NCBI GenBank assembly: GCA_021777105.1
Contig: JAIQZQ010000044.1
Span: 1 to 50,210 of the forward strand
Length of the DNA: 50,210 bases
Source: Candidatus Anammoxibacter sp.
Lineage (GTDB): Bacteria > Planctomycetota > Brocadiia > Brocadiales > Anammoxibacteraceae
Reading direction: 5' to 3'
A program made the translations under genes and the position numbers. Shown here in pieces: positions 7,974 through 17,529 of the stretch. Every line of letters begins with the position of its first letter. Position 1 is the stretch's first letter. The notes below the pieces were generated by a model, which made no database searches, was not told the origin of the DNA, and saw only the letters and a program-made list of their open reading frames with translations.

Positions 7974-8116
7974 ATATTTTTGTAGACGGAAAAATGTTAA
8001 AATTAAACGCGACTATTTATTTTTGCAGGCAGATATGAAGTGTAAACCTAATTACAAAAAATGAATTTTGAATTTGATTATTTAGGATGGTCTTTTAGGA
8101 AGAAATTCCCGCAATT

Positions 8117-9097
8117 CTAATTTGGTGTATTTTTTCGTTTAACAGCGTTTCCGGCTGCTTCAACTATGCAATTCGTGGTTAGGTTGTACTCTTCAAACAA
8201 TGCGGAAGGCTCGCCTGACTGCCCGTACCTGTTATCTATTCCAACCATTTCAATCGGGACAGCGCATTTTCCTGATAAAAATGAAGATACGGCATTTCCT
8301 AATCCGCCGTTTAGAACATGCTGTTCGGCTGTGACTATGGCCTTTGTCTTTTCGGCAACGCTTAGCAGCAACTCGCGATCCAGAGGTTTTATTGTGTGAA
8401 TATTTACAACTCCTGCGTCAATTCCCTGTTCAGATAGAGAATTCGCCGCTTTCAGGGCGTTGTCCACAAGCATGCCGCAAGCAACTATAGTTACATCTTT
8501 GCCTTCTCGAAGTGTTATGCCCTTGCCGATTTCAAATCCATGCTTTTCGTTTGTAATGACCGGTATAGCGGGCCTGCCAAGTCTTAAGTAAACAGGGCCG
8601 TCGTAATTCAGGACCGCTTCAACCGCTTTTTTTGTTTCAGGCCCGTCGCAGGGCTCAATAACAACCATGCCGGGAATACTCGTCATTAAAGCGATATCTT
8701 CGTTCATTTGATGCGAAGCTCCGTCCGGCCCAACGCCTAGTCCTGCGTGTGACGCGGCGATTTTTACGTTCAATTTGCCGTAGCAAACCGTGTTTCGTAT
8801 TTGTTCCCATGCGCGGCCTGTGGCAAAGATTGCAAACGTGCTGACAAAAACTTTTTTCCCGCACGCAGCCAGGCCGGCGGCGACACCCATCATGTTTGCC
8901 TCCGCTATGCCCATATTAAAAAAACGTTCAGGGTATTTGTCGGCAAATTTCCTGGTGGACGTTGATTTCGATAAATCTGCGTCGAGAACCACTAATTCGT
9001 TATTAGTTTCGCCTAAAGACTGCAACGCGGCTCCGTATGCCGCCCTTGTCGCAATCTTTTCCTGTTTTTTTTCTGAATTATTATCTGAGTTCTGCAA
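8117..9097 (-). CDS. Transketolase, C-terminal subunit
   Basis: 326 residues covering the pyrimidine-binding and C-terminal domains of transketolase: 'LVVLDADLSKSTSTRKFADKYPERFFNMGIAEANMMGVAAGLA' and 'HAGLGVGPDGASHQ'. The enzyme moves two-carbon ketol units between sugar phosphates using thiamine diphosphate. Here the enzyme is split in two polypeptides, as in many archaea and some bacteria. Its start overlaps the end of the N-terminal subunit gene by 17 bases, so the two are translationally coupled and should form a heterotetramer. Confidence 0.93.
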   Translation of the reverse strand: MQNSDNNSEKKQEKIATRAAYGAALQSLGETNNELVVLDADLSKSTSTRKFADKYPERFFNMGIAEANMMGVAAGLAACGKKVFVSTFAIFATGRAWEQIRNTVCYGKLNVKIAASHAGLGVGPDGASHQMNEDIALMTSIPGMVVIEPCDGPETKKAVEAVLNYDGPVYLRLGRPAIPVITNEKHGFEIGKGITLREGKDVTIVACGMLVDNALKAANSLSEQGIDAGVVNIHTIKPLDRELLLSVAEKTKAIVTAEQHVLNGGLGNAVSSFLSGKCAVPIEMVGIDNRYGQSGEPSALFEEYNLTTNCIVEAAGNAVKRKNTPN

Positions 9098-9905
9098 TGG
9101 CCTCTTTTGCTAATTCTTTAGAAGGGGTCGCTCCGTGCCATTCAGCCGGCTCCGCCTCCATAAGACTAACACCTTTACCTTTAATTGTTTTTGCTATTAT
9201 CATTGTCGGCTTGCCTTTTATGGTCTTTGCCGTATCGTAAGCATTTAAGATCTCTTCCATATTGTGCCCGTCTATTTCAATTACATGCCAACCAAAAGCT
9301 TTCCATTTATCAGCAAGCGGATAAGGAGACATGACGCTTTCCACCGAGCCGTCAATCTGATAGCCGTTGTTGTCTAAAATACCGCATAAATTATCCGCTT
9401 TGTAATGTCCGGCGGCCATTGCGGCTTCCCATATCTGGCCTTCCTGTATCTCGCCGTCGCCCATCATTACATATACTCTGAAATCCTTTTTATCCAGTTT
9501 GCCGGACAACGACATGCCTAGTCCCACAGATAGGCCCTGGCCTAATGATCCGCTGGAAATATCAACGCCTTTTGTCCGTTTCATGTCAGGATGGCCTTGC
9601 AAATTGCTGCCGAATTTCCGCAAACTCATAAGTTCCTCTTTTGGGAAATATCCGCTTTCGGCGAGCGTGGCATAAAGGGCGGGGCAAGCATGCCCTTTTG
9701 AGAGTATGAACCTGTCTCTATCTTCCCAGGCAGGTCTGGCAGAGTCATGGTTTAATTTGCAGAAATATAAACCCACTATTAAATCCGTCGCTGAAAGCGA
9801 GCCGCCCGGATGGCCTGAGCCGGACTCCGTCAACATTTCAACTATATGGATTCTTACCTTTTTTGAGGTTTTTTGGAGTTCTTCTATTCCAATCTGATTT
9901 GACAT
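9081..9905 (-). CDS. Transketolase, N-terminal subunit
   Basis: 274 residues, the thiamine-diphosphate-binding half. Visible motifs are 'ESGSGHPGGSLSATDL', 'DRFILSKGHACPALYATLAESGYF', 'GSLGQGLSVGLGMS' and the metal/ThDP motif 'MGDGEIQEGQIWEAAMAAGHYKADNL'. It works with the C-terminal subunit encoded by the next gene in the non-oxidative pentose phosphate pathway. No Shine-Dalgarno sequence is seen before the ATG, which is preceded by an AT-rich stretch. Confidence 0.93.
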   Translation of the reverse strand: MSNQIGIEELQKTSKKVRIHIVEMLTESGSGHPGGSLSATDLIVGLYFCKLNHDSARPAWEDRDRFILSKGHACPALYATLAESGYFPKEELMSLRKFGSNLQGHPDMKRTKGVDISSGSLGQGLSVGLGMSLSGKLDKKDFRVYVMMGDGEIQEGQIWEAAMAAGHYKADNLCGILDNNGYQIDGSVESVMSPYPLADKWKAFGWHVIEIDGHNMEEILNAYDTAKTIKGKPTMIIAKTIKGKGVSLMEAEPAEWHGATPSKELAKEAIAELR

Positions 9906-10119
9906 TTTTATTAAAACAATTACAAAGTTGCCTGTAGAAAATTGTTATTATTTGGATTCAGGCGGTAAATAAAACAAAAAGAAGATGATTTAATCGGTAT
10001 GCAAAATTTTAGAACCCCAAGTGTTTTTCCAGAGGCGGGCATACGGCAAAAATCGCAAAAACATAATAATGAACCAACCAAATTTTACATTTTTGCCGTT
10101 TAATCTTCTGTTAATAAAA

Positions 10120-10195
10120 TGGTGGGCAGAGACGGGATCGAACCGTCCACACCAGGATTTTCAATCCTGTGCTCTACCGACTGAGCTACCTGCCC
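10120..10195 (-). tRNA. tRNA-Phe, anticodon GAA
   Basis: Folded by hand. The acceptor is GGGCAGG / TCTGCCC (one G-T pair), followed by discriminator A and an encoded CCA. The D stem is GCTC / GAGC, the anticodon stem CAGGA / TCCTG with loop TTGAAAA, and the T arm GACGG-TTCGATC-CCGTC. 76 bases. The encoded CCA contrasts with the tRNA-Leu at 4741, which has none. Confidence 0.95.
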
Positions 10196-10324
10196 CAATA
10201 TTAATTAATTTTGAGTTCTCATCTGTTAACGCATGTAAAAATTGAGAACAAAGTGTAGTTTTTCAAATTTTGATGCATTATAAATTCAGGTTTTTTACAT
10301 GTCAAGCAATTTCTGCCTGAGTGG

Positions 10325-11314
10325 TTATGACGCTAGTTTTTCCGCTGAAAAGAGCGATGGATCAGGCTTAAACTTCTTAGCTTGTTCTAAAAATAAACTT
10401 TTGTCGCGCTCAATTTGCTCCTTAAGTTCTTCAACTCCTCCAAACTTTTTTTCATCCCTTATTTTAAAAAGGAATTGAACTTCAAGGTCTTGCCCATAAA
10501 TTGAGCCGTTAAAATCCAGGATATGCGCTTCAACAACCGTTTCCAAATTGGAGTCGTCGGCAAACGGAACATCCTCAAATGTGGGCCTGGCTCCTATGTT
10601 GGTTAAAGCTAAATATTTCTTGCCGTTTAGAAACACAAATGTGCCGTACACGCCGCGCGGAGGCAAGACTTCATGGTGTAGGTCGATATTTGCTGTCGGG
10701 AATAAAACTTTTGATCCTCTGCCGCTGCCGGTTACTACAGTGCCTAAGCCGGACACCGGCCTTCCCAGCATTTTAGCTGCCCTATCCAGATTTCCATTTA
10801 AAATAGATTCTCTGATTAAAGTGCTGCTTACAACGTTGCCTTCAAGTTCAACAGGCTTGCAGGAATAGACTTCATATCCATACTGTTTTGCCAGGCTCAT
10901 CACTAAAGTTTTGTCGCCTTTTCGATCTTTTCCAAAAGAGCAATTGCACCCCAAAACAAAGGCTTTGGCTCCCAGCCAATTATGGATAATGTCTTTAATA
11001 AAGTCATTGGCCTCTACGTTCGCAAACTTGTCATTAAACTCCATTACCACGGTTACGTCCACGCCTAATCGTTTAAAAATGCCAAGCCTGTGTTCCAATG
11101 ATGTGATAATTGATGACGGGCGTTTGCCAAGTATAACTTTAGGGCTTCTGTTAAACGTTAAAACAACAGACTGGCCCCCATTTTCGCGAGCCCAATTCAC
11201 TGTCTTGTTCAAAACTTCCATATGGCCTTTATGCGCTCCGTCAAACACTCCAAGGGTGACGACGGTAAACTTGCTTTGTTTTACCTGTTTTTCAGTTCCG
11301 TAAACTATTTCCAT
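10325..11314 (-). CDS. ribF: Bifunctional riboflavin kinase / FAD synthetase
   Basis: 329 residues, the usual length for RibF. The N-terminal adenylyltransferase domain carries 'GVFDGAHKGH' (residues 22-31, the nucleotidyltransferase HxGH-type motif) and 'LGCNCSFGKDRKGD'. The C-terminal flavokinase domain has 'GRGSKVLFPTANI' with the family PTAN motif at 206-209. It turns riboflavin into FMN and then FAD in the cytoplasm. No ribosome binding site is visible. It is not linked to other riboflavin genes; the next gene downstream in the same direction is tRNA-Phe. Confidence 0.95.
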   Translation of the reverse strand: MEIVYGTEKQVKQSKFTVVTLGVFDGAHKGHMEVLNKTVNWARENGGQSVVLTFNRSPKVILGKRPSSIITSLEHRLGIFKRLGVDVTVVMEFNDKFANVEANDFIKDIIHNWLGAKAFVLGCNCSFGKDRKGDKTLVMSLAKQYGYEVYSCKPVELEGNVVSSTLIRESILNGNLDRAAKMLGRPVSGLGTVVTGSGRGSKVLFPTANIDLHHEVLPPRGVYGTFVFLNGKKYLALTNIGARPTFEDVPFADDSNLETVVEAHILDFNGSIYGQDLEVQFLFKIRDEKKFGGVEELKEQIERDKSLFLEQAKKFKPDPSLFSAEKLAS

Positions 11315-11387
11315 GGTTGTCAGTATTTTACCGGTTCGGCAAATCGCGTTATTTTAAACGCAAGTCAATACGCTCTGCGTCTGGTCT

Positions 11388-11450
11388 AAATGAACACTGA
11401 GCAGCTTGCATGCTCTAGTGAGAATTATCATCAAAGGGGGATAATCAAGG
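11388..11450 (+). repeat. 60-bp dispersed repeat, copy 2
   Basis: Close copy of 1011-1070: 'taaatgaacactgagcagc', the hairpin with 'tgctctagtg', 'gaattatc', and a G-run. It lies between ribF and the PpiD-like gene, ten bases from the end of the latter, and could form part of its 3' end. Confidence 0.65.
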
Positions 11451-11459
11451 TTATAAACA

Positions 11460-13178
11460 TTAAAGTTTAATATTCAGTTCCGCGTGTTTTGTTACATTGT
11501 CTTCCCATTTTTTAGATGTGTATCTCTGTTTTTGTGTTATGTATTGCGCTAAAATCTGATCTTTGTCTTGGTTAAATTTTTCCATATCAAAACCTTTTTT
11601 ATCTATTAATGTAATTACATAGCAAGCTTTTTTGCCTTTTTCTTCCTCTGCCACTTCTATTTCGCCAGTTTTAAGCGTAAAAGCTTTTAGTGAAACATTC
11701 GGTCTGTAAGCTTGCAGCGCGCTAATGTAACCTGAAGAGCGGTTTCCTTGAAATGTGGGCCTTTCCAGATAATCAGTCTCGCCTGTTTGCGGAGCAATGC
11801 CGCCGGCTTCCGCTATGAATGAATCAAGGCCCTCTTTAAACGACGATCCTTTCATTTTACCGGCGCACAATTCCGCCCATTCACGCGCTTTGTTAAACGC
11901 TTTTTCAAGTCTTAGATCAGCTTTAACTTTTTCAGAAATTGCAGCCAACGGCGGTGTTTCCGGCGCCTTTCTGCCTATCACCTGAAATATGTATTCGCCC
12001 TCAATAGCCTCCATTGGCGGGCTTGGGTCAAAATTGTCCCTTTCAAACGCCATGTCGGCAATACGGTCTTTTCCGATCAGGAGCATATCAAGCGCGTCTC
12101 TTGTGATAAATTCCGTATCTTTGCCTAAAGGTTTGGCTGTTTTGTAAATTATGCCGTATTTTTCCGATAACTCTTTAAATGATGGTTTGTTAATCTTGTC
12201 AAGGGTCTCATAAACTTCTTCATCAATCTTAACTATTATCTCGTGAGCAAGGGACTTGGCTTTTTCCCGTTGCAATTTGATGTTTATTGTTTCTTTAACT
12301 TCCTCATACGGTTTTGATTTAATTTTGCCGGGGCCTTTATCCTCTTTAGGTTCATCGTTGGCCGCTACTTTCTCAGGCTCGGGTTTTACAGGTTTAATGA
12401 ATTCCGTTTCCTTATTCTCCTCGTAATATTTCAGCATCTCTTCTTCGCTTACTTTTACGCGGCTTTTTAATTCGTTGTAATCGGCAATTATATACTCCAG
12501 TTTGATCTTTTCCTGCTCTTTGTAACCGTAACTTTTTGTTAATTTATCAGGATAGACATCTTTATATTTGTTATAAAATTCCTCCAGTTCGTTGTCAGCC
12601 ACCTCAACGGAGTCAAGGAAATCTTCCGCATTAAAAGTCGCATATTTGATTTTGGCCTTTTCGTTTTCCAGAGCATATCTTTGAAGGGCCTCTTCCGTTG
12701 TTATTTTTACTGAATTTTTTACGAAATAGTTTAATTTCTGTATATTTACAACTTCTTCAATAGTTTTGAACAATTGGTCGCGAGTAACTCCGAAAGTATT
12801 GCATAATAGCCTTATAAGCTGATCCGTCCCAATATTAGCCTGTTGACCAAAAAGTTGCGCTGAAAGCTCCTGGATTCCGGAGTAAACATCAGTGTCGGTT
12901 ACAACAATTCCCGAGCGGGCGGCTTCCCTGTTTAAAACAAACTCTTTCCATACCAGGTCAAGCACCGGCCCCTGCAACCTTGATAGAAGTATTTTCCTCC
13001 ATCGTTTTTCAAAATTGCCAAGTTGATCGCGGGTAACTTTTTCCCCATAGACATACCCTATCGCCTTTTGAGGTATAAAAAACATTGCGGATGATCCTAT
13101 GCCCCATGCGCTCATCGCAAATATCATTACAATGTAAACTTTTTTCTGATTTCTTCTAAACCAACCATTAAACCCCAT
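11460..13178 (-). CDS. PpiD/SurA-like membrane-anchored periplasmic chaperone
   Basis: 572 residues. A single N-terminal membrane anchor (about residues 13-35, 'KVYIVMIFAMSAWGIGSSAMFF') leaves the rest in the periplasm. The N-terminal region ('GEKVTRDQLGNFEKRWRKILL', then a helical chaperone domain) matches the SurA_N / PpiD type of folding factor. A lysine- and proline-rich segment lies near residues 270-300. I see no clean parvulin active-site pattern in the middle, so it may be a chaperone without isomerase activity. AAGGAG lies seven bases before the ATG. It probably helps fold outer-membrane or secreted proteins. Confidence 0.75.
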   Translation of the reverse strand: MGFNGWFRRNQKKVYIVMIFAMSAWGIGSSAMFFIPQKAIGYVYGEKVTRDQLGNFEKRWRKILLSRLQGPVLDLVWKEFVLNREAARSGIVVTDTDVYSGIQELSAQLFGQQANIGTDQLIRLLCNTFGVTRDQLFKTIEEVVNIQKLNYFVKNSVKITTEEALQRYALENEKAKIKYATFNAEDFLDSVEVADNELEEFYNKYKDVYPDKLTKSYGYKEQEKIKLEYIIADYNELKSRVKVSEEEMLKYYEENKETEFIKPVKPEPEKVAANDEPKEDKGPGKIKSKPYEEVKETINIKLQREKAKSLAHEIIVKIDEEVYETLDKINKPSFKELSEKYGIIYKTAKPLGKDTEFITRDALDMLLIGKDRIADMAFERDNFDPSPPMEAIEGEYIFQVIGRKAPETPPLAAISEKVKADLRLEKAFNKAREWAELCAGKMKGSSFKEGLDSFIAEAGGIAPQTGETDYLERPTFQGNRSSGYISALQAYRPNVSLKAFTLKTGEIEVAEEEKGKKACYVITLIDKKGFDMEKFNQDKDQILAQYITQKQRYTSKKWEDNVTKHAELNIKL

Positions 13179-13353
13179 GCTATCTCCTTAAATAATATTA
13201 ATTGTTATATTAAAACTATGAATTATTTGCCGATTAAAGTTTCATATTATAAGTACATATAAAAATAGTAGCAAATGCTTTTTATTTTTTTAATAAATCG
13301 GCAAATAATATCTTAAAAAAAATCAAAATTATGATGATTGTAAAAAAAAATGC

Positions 13354-13382
13354 TTGACAAACCTGAGCCCCTCTATTTTAAT
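13354..13382 (+). promoter_or_regulatory. Possible promoter for topA
   Basis: TTGACA (13354-13359), 17-base spacer, TTTAAT (13377-13382). The start codon of topA is 185 bases further on. The divergent gap 13179-13566 is very AT-rich and shows no gene or clear hairpin. Confidence 0.4.
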
Positions 13383-13566
13383 CTCATGTAAACCTGATAA
13401 TAGTTTATATTAAAAATATGGGTTTTATCTATTCTAAATAATTGTTCGACAATAAAATTGCGGCAATATTTCCTGATTAAACATTTTCATTTGATTTGTT
13501 TTCTTCAGGCTTTAGATTTAATCACAACTACGCGCATCATTATATAACGCGTCCGGATTTATAAAT

Positions 13567-15939
13567 ATGGAAAAAAATTTAGTTATAGTTGAGTCTCCCG
13601 CAAAAGCTAAAACCATTAAGAATATTTTGGGTAAAGAATATATGGTTACATCCAGCTTTGGGCATATTCGCGACCTTCCAAGCAAATCAATCTCAGTTGA
13701 TATTGACAACGATTTTGAGCCTGAGTATGTAATACCGCCGGATAAGAAGAAGGTCGTCTCCGAGTTAAAGAAATTGTCAAAAGGCGCTGAGTTTGTTTGG
13801 CTGGCAACTGATGAGGATAGAGAAGGCGAAGCTATATCATGGCATTTAATCGAGGCTTTGCAACTGGACGAGGCTAAGACGAAACGGATAGTGTTTCATG
13901 AAATCACAAAACCCGCGGTATTAAGCGCTATTGAAAATTCCCGTTCGGTAAACAAGAATCTGGTTGACGCTCAACAGGCCAGAAGGGTGCTTGACCGCCT
14001 GGTCGGCTACGAATTATCTCCGATTTTATGGAAAAAAGTAAAACCCTCGCTTTCAGCCGGCAGGGTTCAATCAGTGGCGGTCAGGTTAATAGTTGAGCGT
14101 GAAAGGGAGATAAACTCGTTTGAGTCCGTTTCTTCATTCAAAGTCTCGGCGGAGTTTCTGGTTAAGGAGAAATCAATATTAAAAGCAGAAATACCAAAAC
14201 GGTTTGAAAAACTGGAGGATGCGAGAGATTTCCTTCAAAAGTGCATCGGCGCGGAATTTACAATTGAAAATCTTGAGACAAAACCCGCCACTAGATCTCC
14301 TGCGGCGCCGTTTACAACCTCAACTTTGCAGCAAGAAGCAAGCAGGAAATTGGGTTTTTCAGTTTCCCGCACAATGTTTGTGGCTCAAAAATTATACGAA
14401 GCCGGAAAAATAACATATATGAGGACGGATTCCGTCACCCTGTCAGACGAGGCCCTTAAATCGGCAAAAGATGTGATTACACGGTTATACGGAGCAGAAT
14501 ACTCAGAGACAAGGCAACATAAAACTAAAACAAAGGGCGCCCAGGAGGCTCACGAGGCTATCAGGCCCACATCGCTTGAGGTTGAAGGCGTTGAAGGCGA
14601 TTCCTATGAAAGCCGCTTATATGAATTGGTGTGGAAAAGGACTATCGCCTCTCAGATGAGCAACGCTCAATTAGAGAAAACAACCGTCACCATAAATATT
14701 TCCACTTCAGAGAAAAAGTTTACAGCCAAAGGAGAAGTGTTAAAATTTGAAGGATTTTTAAAGGTCTACCTTGAATCAACCGATGATGAAAACGACGAAA
14801 AGCAAAAGGATATACTGCCGCCGCTTTCTATCGGCGAAAAATTGCTACAGGAGAAACTGGAAGCTGTAGAGCGTTTCCCGTACCCGCCGCCCAGGTATAC
14901 GGAGGCCAGCCTGGTAAGAAAGCTGGAAGAGCTTGGGATAGGGCGTCCTTCAACCTATGTTCCCACAATCTCTACGATACAAAAACGGGAATATGTGGTA
15001 AAAGAAGACAGACCGGGCACGGAGCGGAATTACATCATGTTAAGCATAATTGACGGCAAGGTTGAAGAGCAGGCAAAGACGGAGATAGCCGGCAAGGAAA
15101 AAGGCAAACTCTTCCCCACGGATATAGGATTAGTGGTAAACGACTTTCTTGTAAATCATTTTGAAAGGATTCTGGAATACAGTTTTACCGCTAATGTGGA
15201 GAAACAGTTTGACGAAATTGCCGAGGGCTCAATAAAGTGGAACAGCATGATTAAGGATTTTTACTTCCCATTCCATAAAACCGTGGAGGATACCTTGGAA
15301 AAAGCTGAAAGACACAGCGGCGAAAGATTCTTGGGGGACGACCCAAAGAGCGGTAACAGGATTATCGCCAGAATAGGCAGATTTGGCCCTATGGTTCAGA
15401 TAGGAACCACCGAAGGCGAAGAAAAACCAAAATTTGCATCTCTGAGAAGCGGACAAAGCATTGAAAGCATAACGCTGGAAGAGGCTCTGGATTTGTTTAA
15501 ACTCCCCAGAACTTTAGGCGAGTATAATGAAGAGGCTGTTTCCGTGGCAATTGGCCGGTTTGGGCCTTACGTCAAATACGGCAAACTATTTGTTTCAATC
15601 AAAAGCGCGGACGGCGACGATCCAATGACAATCGAACTCCCAAGGGCAATCGAGTTGATTGAAGCCAAAATAAAGGCTGATAAAGAGAAGAAGATTAAGA
15701 TTTTTGAAGATGAAGATATACATGTGCTAAACGGCAGATACGGCCCTTACATCAAGAAAGGCAAGAAAAACCATAAAATACCAAAAGATGTTGACCCAAA
15801 AACCCTTACTCTTGAAGATTGTTTAAAACTAATTGAAGAGTCTGAAACACAGAAATCAAAACCTAAAGCAGCCAGGAAAACCAAAACCGCCGCAAAGCCA
15901 AAAACAACTAAGGCGAAAACGAGCAAAAAGGAAGAGTAA
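13567..15939 (+). CDS. topA: DNA topoisomerase I
   Basis: 790 residues. It opens with the Toprim domain ('VIVESPAKAKTI') and the metal-binding DEDRE at 82-86. The catalytic tyrosine is Y284 in 'ITYMRTDSVTLS'. 'GRPSTYVPTIS' marks the later core. The C-terminus lacks the cysteine zinc ribbons of the E. coli enzyme. Instead it has topoisomerase C-terminal repeats ('GRFGPMVQ', 'GRFGPYVKYG', 'GRYGPYIKKGKKNHKIPK') and a Lys/Ala/Thr-rich tail, as in many non-proteobacterial enzymes. It relaxes negatively supercoiled DNA. No ribosome binding site is seen. A MITE begins at the base after its stop codon. Confidence 0.96.
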   Translation: MEKNLVIVESPAKAKTIKNILGKEYMVTSSFGHIRDLPSKSISVDIDNDFEPEYVIPPDKKKVVSELKKLSKGAEFVWLATDEDREGEAISWHLIEALQLDEAKTKRIVFHEITKPAVLSAIENSRSVNKNLVDAQQARRVLDRLVGYELSPILWKKVKPSLSAGRVQSVAVRLIVEREREINSFESVSSFKVSAEFLVKEKSILKAEIPKRFEKLEDARDFLQKCIGAEFTIENLETKPATRSPAAPFTTSTLQQEASRKLGFSVSRTMFVAQKLYEAGKITYMRTDSVTLSDEALKSAKDVITRLYGAEYSETRQHKTKTKGAQEAHEAIRPTSLEVEGVEGDSYESRLYELVWKRTIASQMSNAQLEKTTVTINISTSEKKFTAKGEVLKFEGFLKVYLESTDDENDEKQKDILPPLSIGEKLLQEKLEAVERFPYPPPRYTEASLVRKLEELGIGRPSTYVPTISTIQKREYVVKEDRPGTERNYIMLSIIDGKVEEQAKTEIAGKEKGKLFPTDIGLVVNDFLVNHFERILEYSFTANVEKQFDEIAEGSIKWNSMIKDFYFPFHKTVEDTLEKAERHSGERFLGDDPKSGNRIIARIGRFGPMVQIGTTEGEEKPKFASLRSGQSIESITLEEALDLFKLPRTLGEYNEEAVSVAIGRFGPYVKYGKLFVSIKSADGDDPMTIELPRAIELIEAKIKADKEKKIKIFEDEDIHVLNGRYGPYIKKGKKNHKIPKDVDPKTLTLEDCLKLIEESETQKSKPKAARKTKTAAKPKTTKAKTSKKEE

Positions 15940-16124
15940 CTAAGGGTACGCTCAAAAATAAATTCGTTTTTTTTGCTGGAATTTTGCGTTAGATTTGCGA
16001 GATATGATTGAGTCAAATTCGTAGCATAGCCTTAGCTACGTGAGAATTTGACGATTGAATATCTCACAAAGATAATGTGAAAGTACGACCAAAAAACCGA
16101 ATTTATTTTTGAGCGTACCCTTAG
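15940..16124. mobile_element. 185-bp palindromic MITE, copy 1
   Basis: The ends are exact inverted repeats beginning CTAAGGGTACGCTCAA, and the match continues with few mismatches towards the centre, so the whole element can fold as one long hairpin with arms of about 85 bases. The centre pairs 'gtcaaattcgtagc' with 'gctacgtgagaatttgac'. It has no coding capacity. A 52-bp relative with the same ends (CTAAGGGTTCGCTCAA) lies at 25582-25633. It starts immediately after the topA stop codon, and the hairpin probably also ends topA transcripts. No target duplication is obvious. Confidence 0.8.
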
Positions 16125-16177
16125 CTTTAAAGGCCTGAATCCAATCGGCATTTGCCGGCTCTATCATTCACATCATT

Positions 16178-16221
16178 AAAGGCTCGGACGGCAATGTCAG
16201 GTTATTGCCGTCCGAGCCTTT
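16178..16221. terminator. Perfect 18-bp stem-loop between topA and the HtrA gene
   Basis: The left arm is AAAGGCTCGGACGGCAAT, with an 8-base loop and the exact complement on the right. The stem is GC-rich and ends in TTT but no longer T-run follows. It could act as a bidirectional terminator or be another palindromic repeat. It lies 64 bases before the HtrA start codon. Confidence 0.55.
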
Positions 16222-16284
16222 AGCAGTTTAGCGCTGCAAGCGTAGTCCATTGCATTCTGCAATAACATTCTCAAATAATAAAAT

Positions 16285-17391
16285 ATGGATAATAGAAGCA
16301 AAAAATTAATCCCCATTGTAATTGTAATACTTCTTGCATGGTACTTTTTGGGCAGATCTGAAAGGCCCTTTGGGTCAAAAGTTGGGTTAAGGCCGGTTAC
16401 CCCGGCTCCAGGCGAATTGGGCAGCGACGAGCGCAGCACGATAGAAGTCTTTAAAATGGCATCCCCTTCGGTTGTGTTTATTACCAACAAACAGTTAAAG
16501 AGGGACTTTTTTTCTTTAAATGTAATGGAAATACCGCAGGGTTCCGGGTCCGGCTTTGTTTGGGACGACAATGGGCATGTGATAACAAATTTCCATGTAA
16601 TTTACAACGCCAATGAGGTTGACGTCACTTTGCATGACGGATCGGTTTGGGATGCGCAACTAGTCGGCGCCGATCCCGACCATGACATTGCCGTTCTAAA
16701 AATCAAGGCCCCCAAGTCAAAATTGCGGCCTGTAATAATAGGAAGCTCAGTCAATTTGCAGGTAGGGCAAAAAGTCATGGCTATAGGCAATCCATTCGGG
16801 CTTGATTCAACCTTGACCACAGGCATTATAAGCGCCCTTGGCAGGTCTATAGAGGCTATGACAGGGCGCACTATTTTTGATGTTATACAGACAGACGCGG
16901 CTATTAATCCCGGCAATTCAGGCGGCCCTCTTCTGGATTCATTCGGGCGGCTTATAGGCGTGAACACATCCATAATAAGCACAAGCGGCTCAAGCGCGGG
17001 CATAGGTTTTGCCGTGCCTGTTAAAACCGTAAACAGGATAGCGTCGGAATTGATTAACAAAGGCAAAGTAGACAGGCCGGGCCTCGGCATATCCGTCATC
17101 CCTGATAATATAGCGTCGCGTTTCAATATTCAGGGCATCGGCATTTTACAGACTGTGCCGGACGGCGCCGCCGGCAAAGCCGGATTGCGCGGCACGAAAA
17201 AGGGGCGAAACGGCAGAGTCTTAATGGGCGATATAATAATAGCCATCGAAGGCGCCGCGATCAGAAACGCTGAAGATATGGTAAGGGAACTATCCAGATA
17301 CAATGTGGGCGACGAAGTCGTTGTGCGCTATTTGAGAGACAACAGAGAGATGGAAACAAGAGTAAAACTGGAGCCCGTAAGACGACGCTAA
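16285..17391 (+). CDS. HtrA/Deg family trypsin-like serine protease with PDZ domain
   Basis: 368 residues. A single N-terminal membrane segment (about residues 8-23) anchors it with the protease outside. The catalytic triad is visible: H104 in 'TNFHVI', D134 in 'DHDIAVLKI', S212 in 'NPGNSGGPL'. One PDZ domain follows ('GLGISVIPDNIASRF ... GMGDIIIAIEG'-like region, about 265-360). One PDZ and a short linker fit the DegS/DegQ-like group of envelope quality-control proteases. No DegP-type LA loop sequence is obvious. No ribosome binding site is seen before the ATG. It stands alone downstream of topA. Confidence 0.9.
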   Translation: MDNRSKKLIPIVIVILLAWYFLGRSERPFGSKVGLRPVTPAPGELGSDERSTIEVFKMASPSVVFITNKQLKRDFFSLNVMEIPQGSGSGFVWDDNGHVITNFHVIYNANEVDVTLHDGSVWDAQLVGADPDHDIAVLKIKAPKSKLRPVIIGSSVNLQVGQKVMAIGNPFGLDSTLTTGIISALGRSIEAMTGRTIFDVIQTDAAINPGNSGGPLLDSFGRLIGVNTSIISTSGSSAGIGFAVPVKTVNRIASELINKGKVDRPGLGISVIPDNIASRFNIQGIGILQTVPDGAAGKAGLRGTKKGRNGRVLMGDIIIAIEGAAIRNAEDMVRELSRYNVGDEVVVRYLRDNREMETRVKLEPVRRR

Positions 17392-17409
17392 ACTTTCCTA
17401 ACATTTGGC

Positions 17410-17434
17410 TGGAGCAGTCTTGTAGACTGCTCCA
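17410..17434. repeat. Hairpin repeat (GGAGCAGTCT family), copy 1
   Basis: A perfect 10-bp stem, GGAGCAGTCT and AGACTGCTCC, with loop TGT, 18 bases after the HtrA stop codon. A near-identical unit is at 35501-35526. It may serve as a terminator here, though no T-run follows. Confidence 0.65.
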
Positions 17435-17529
17435 CAAGTTTCTTGATCGTGACAAACGCAACACTGCCGGCAAATCGCAAATGGTTTTTCAAACGTTTCG
17501 GAGCAATCCGCAATATTGTCCCTGCCAAG

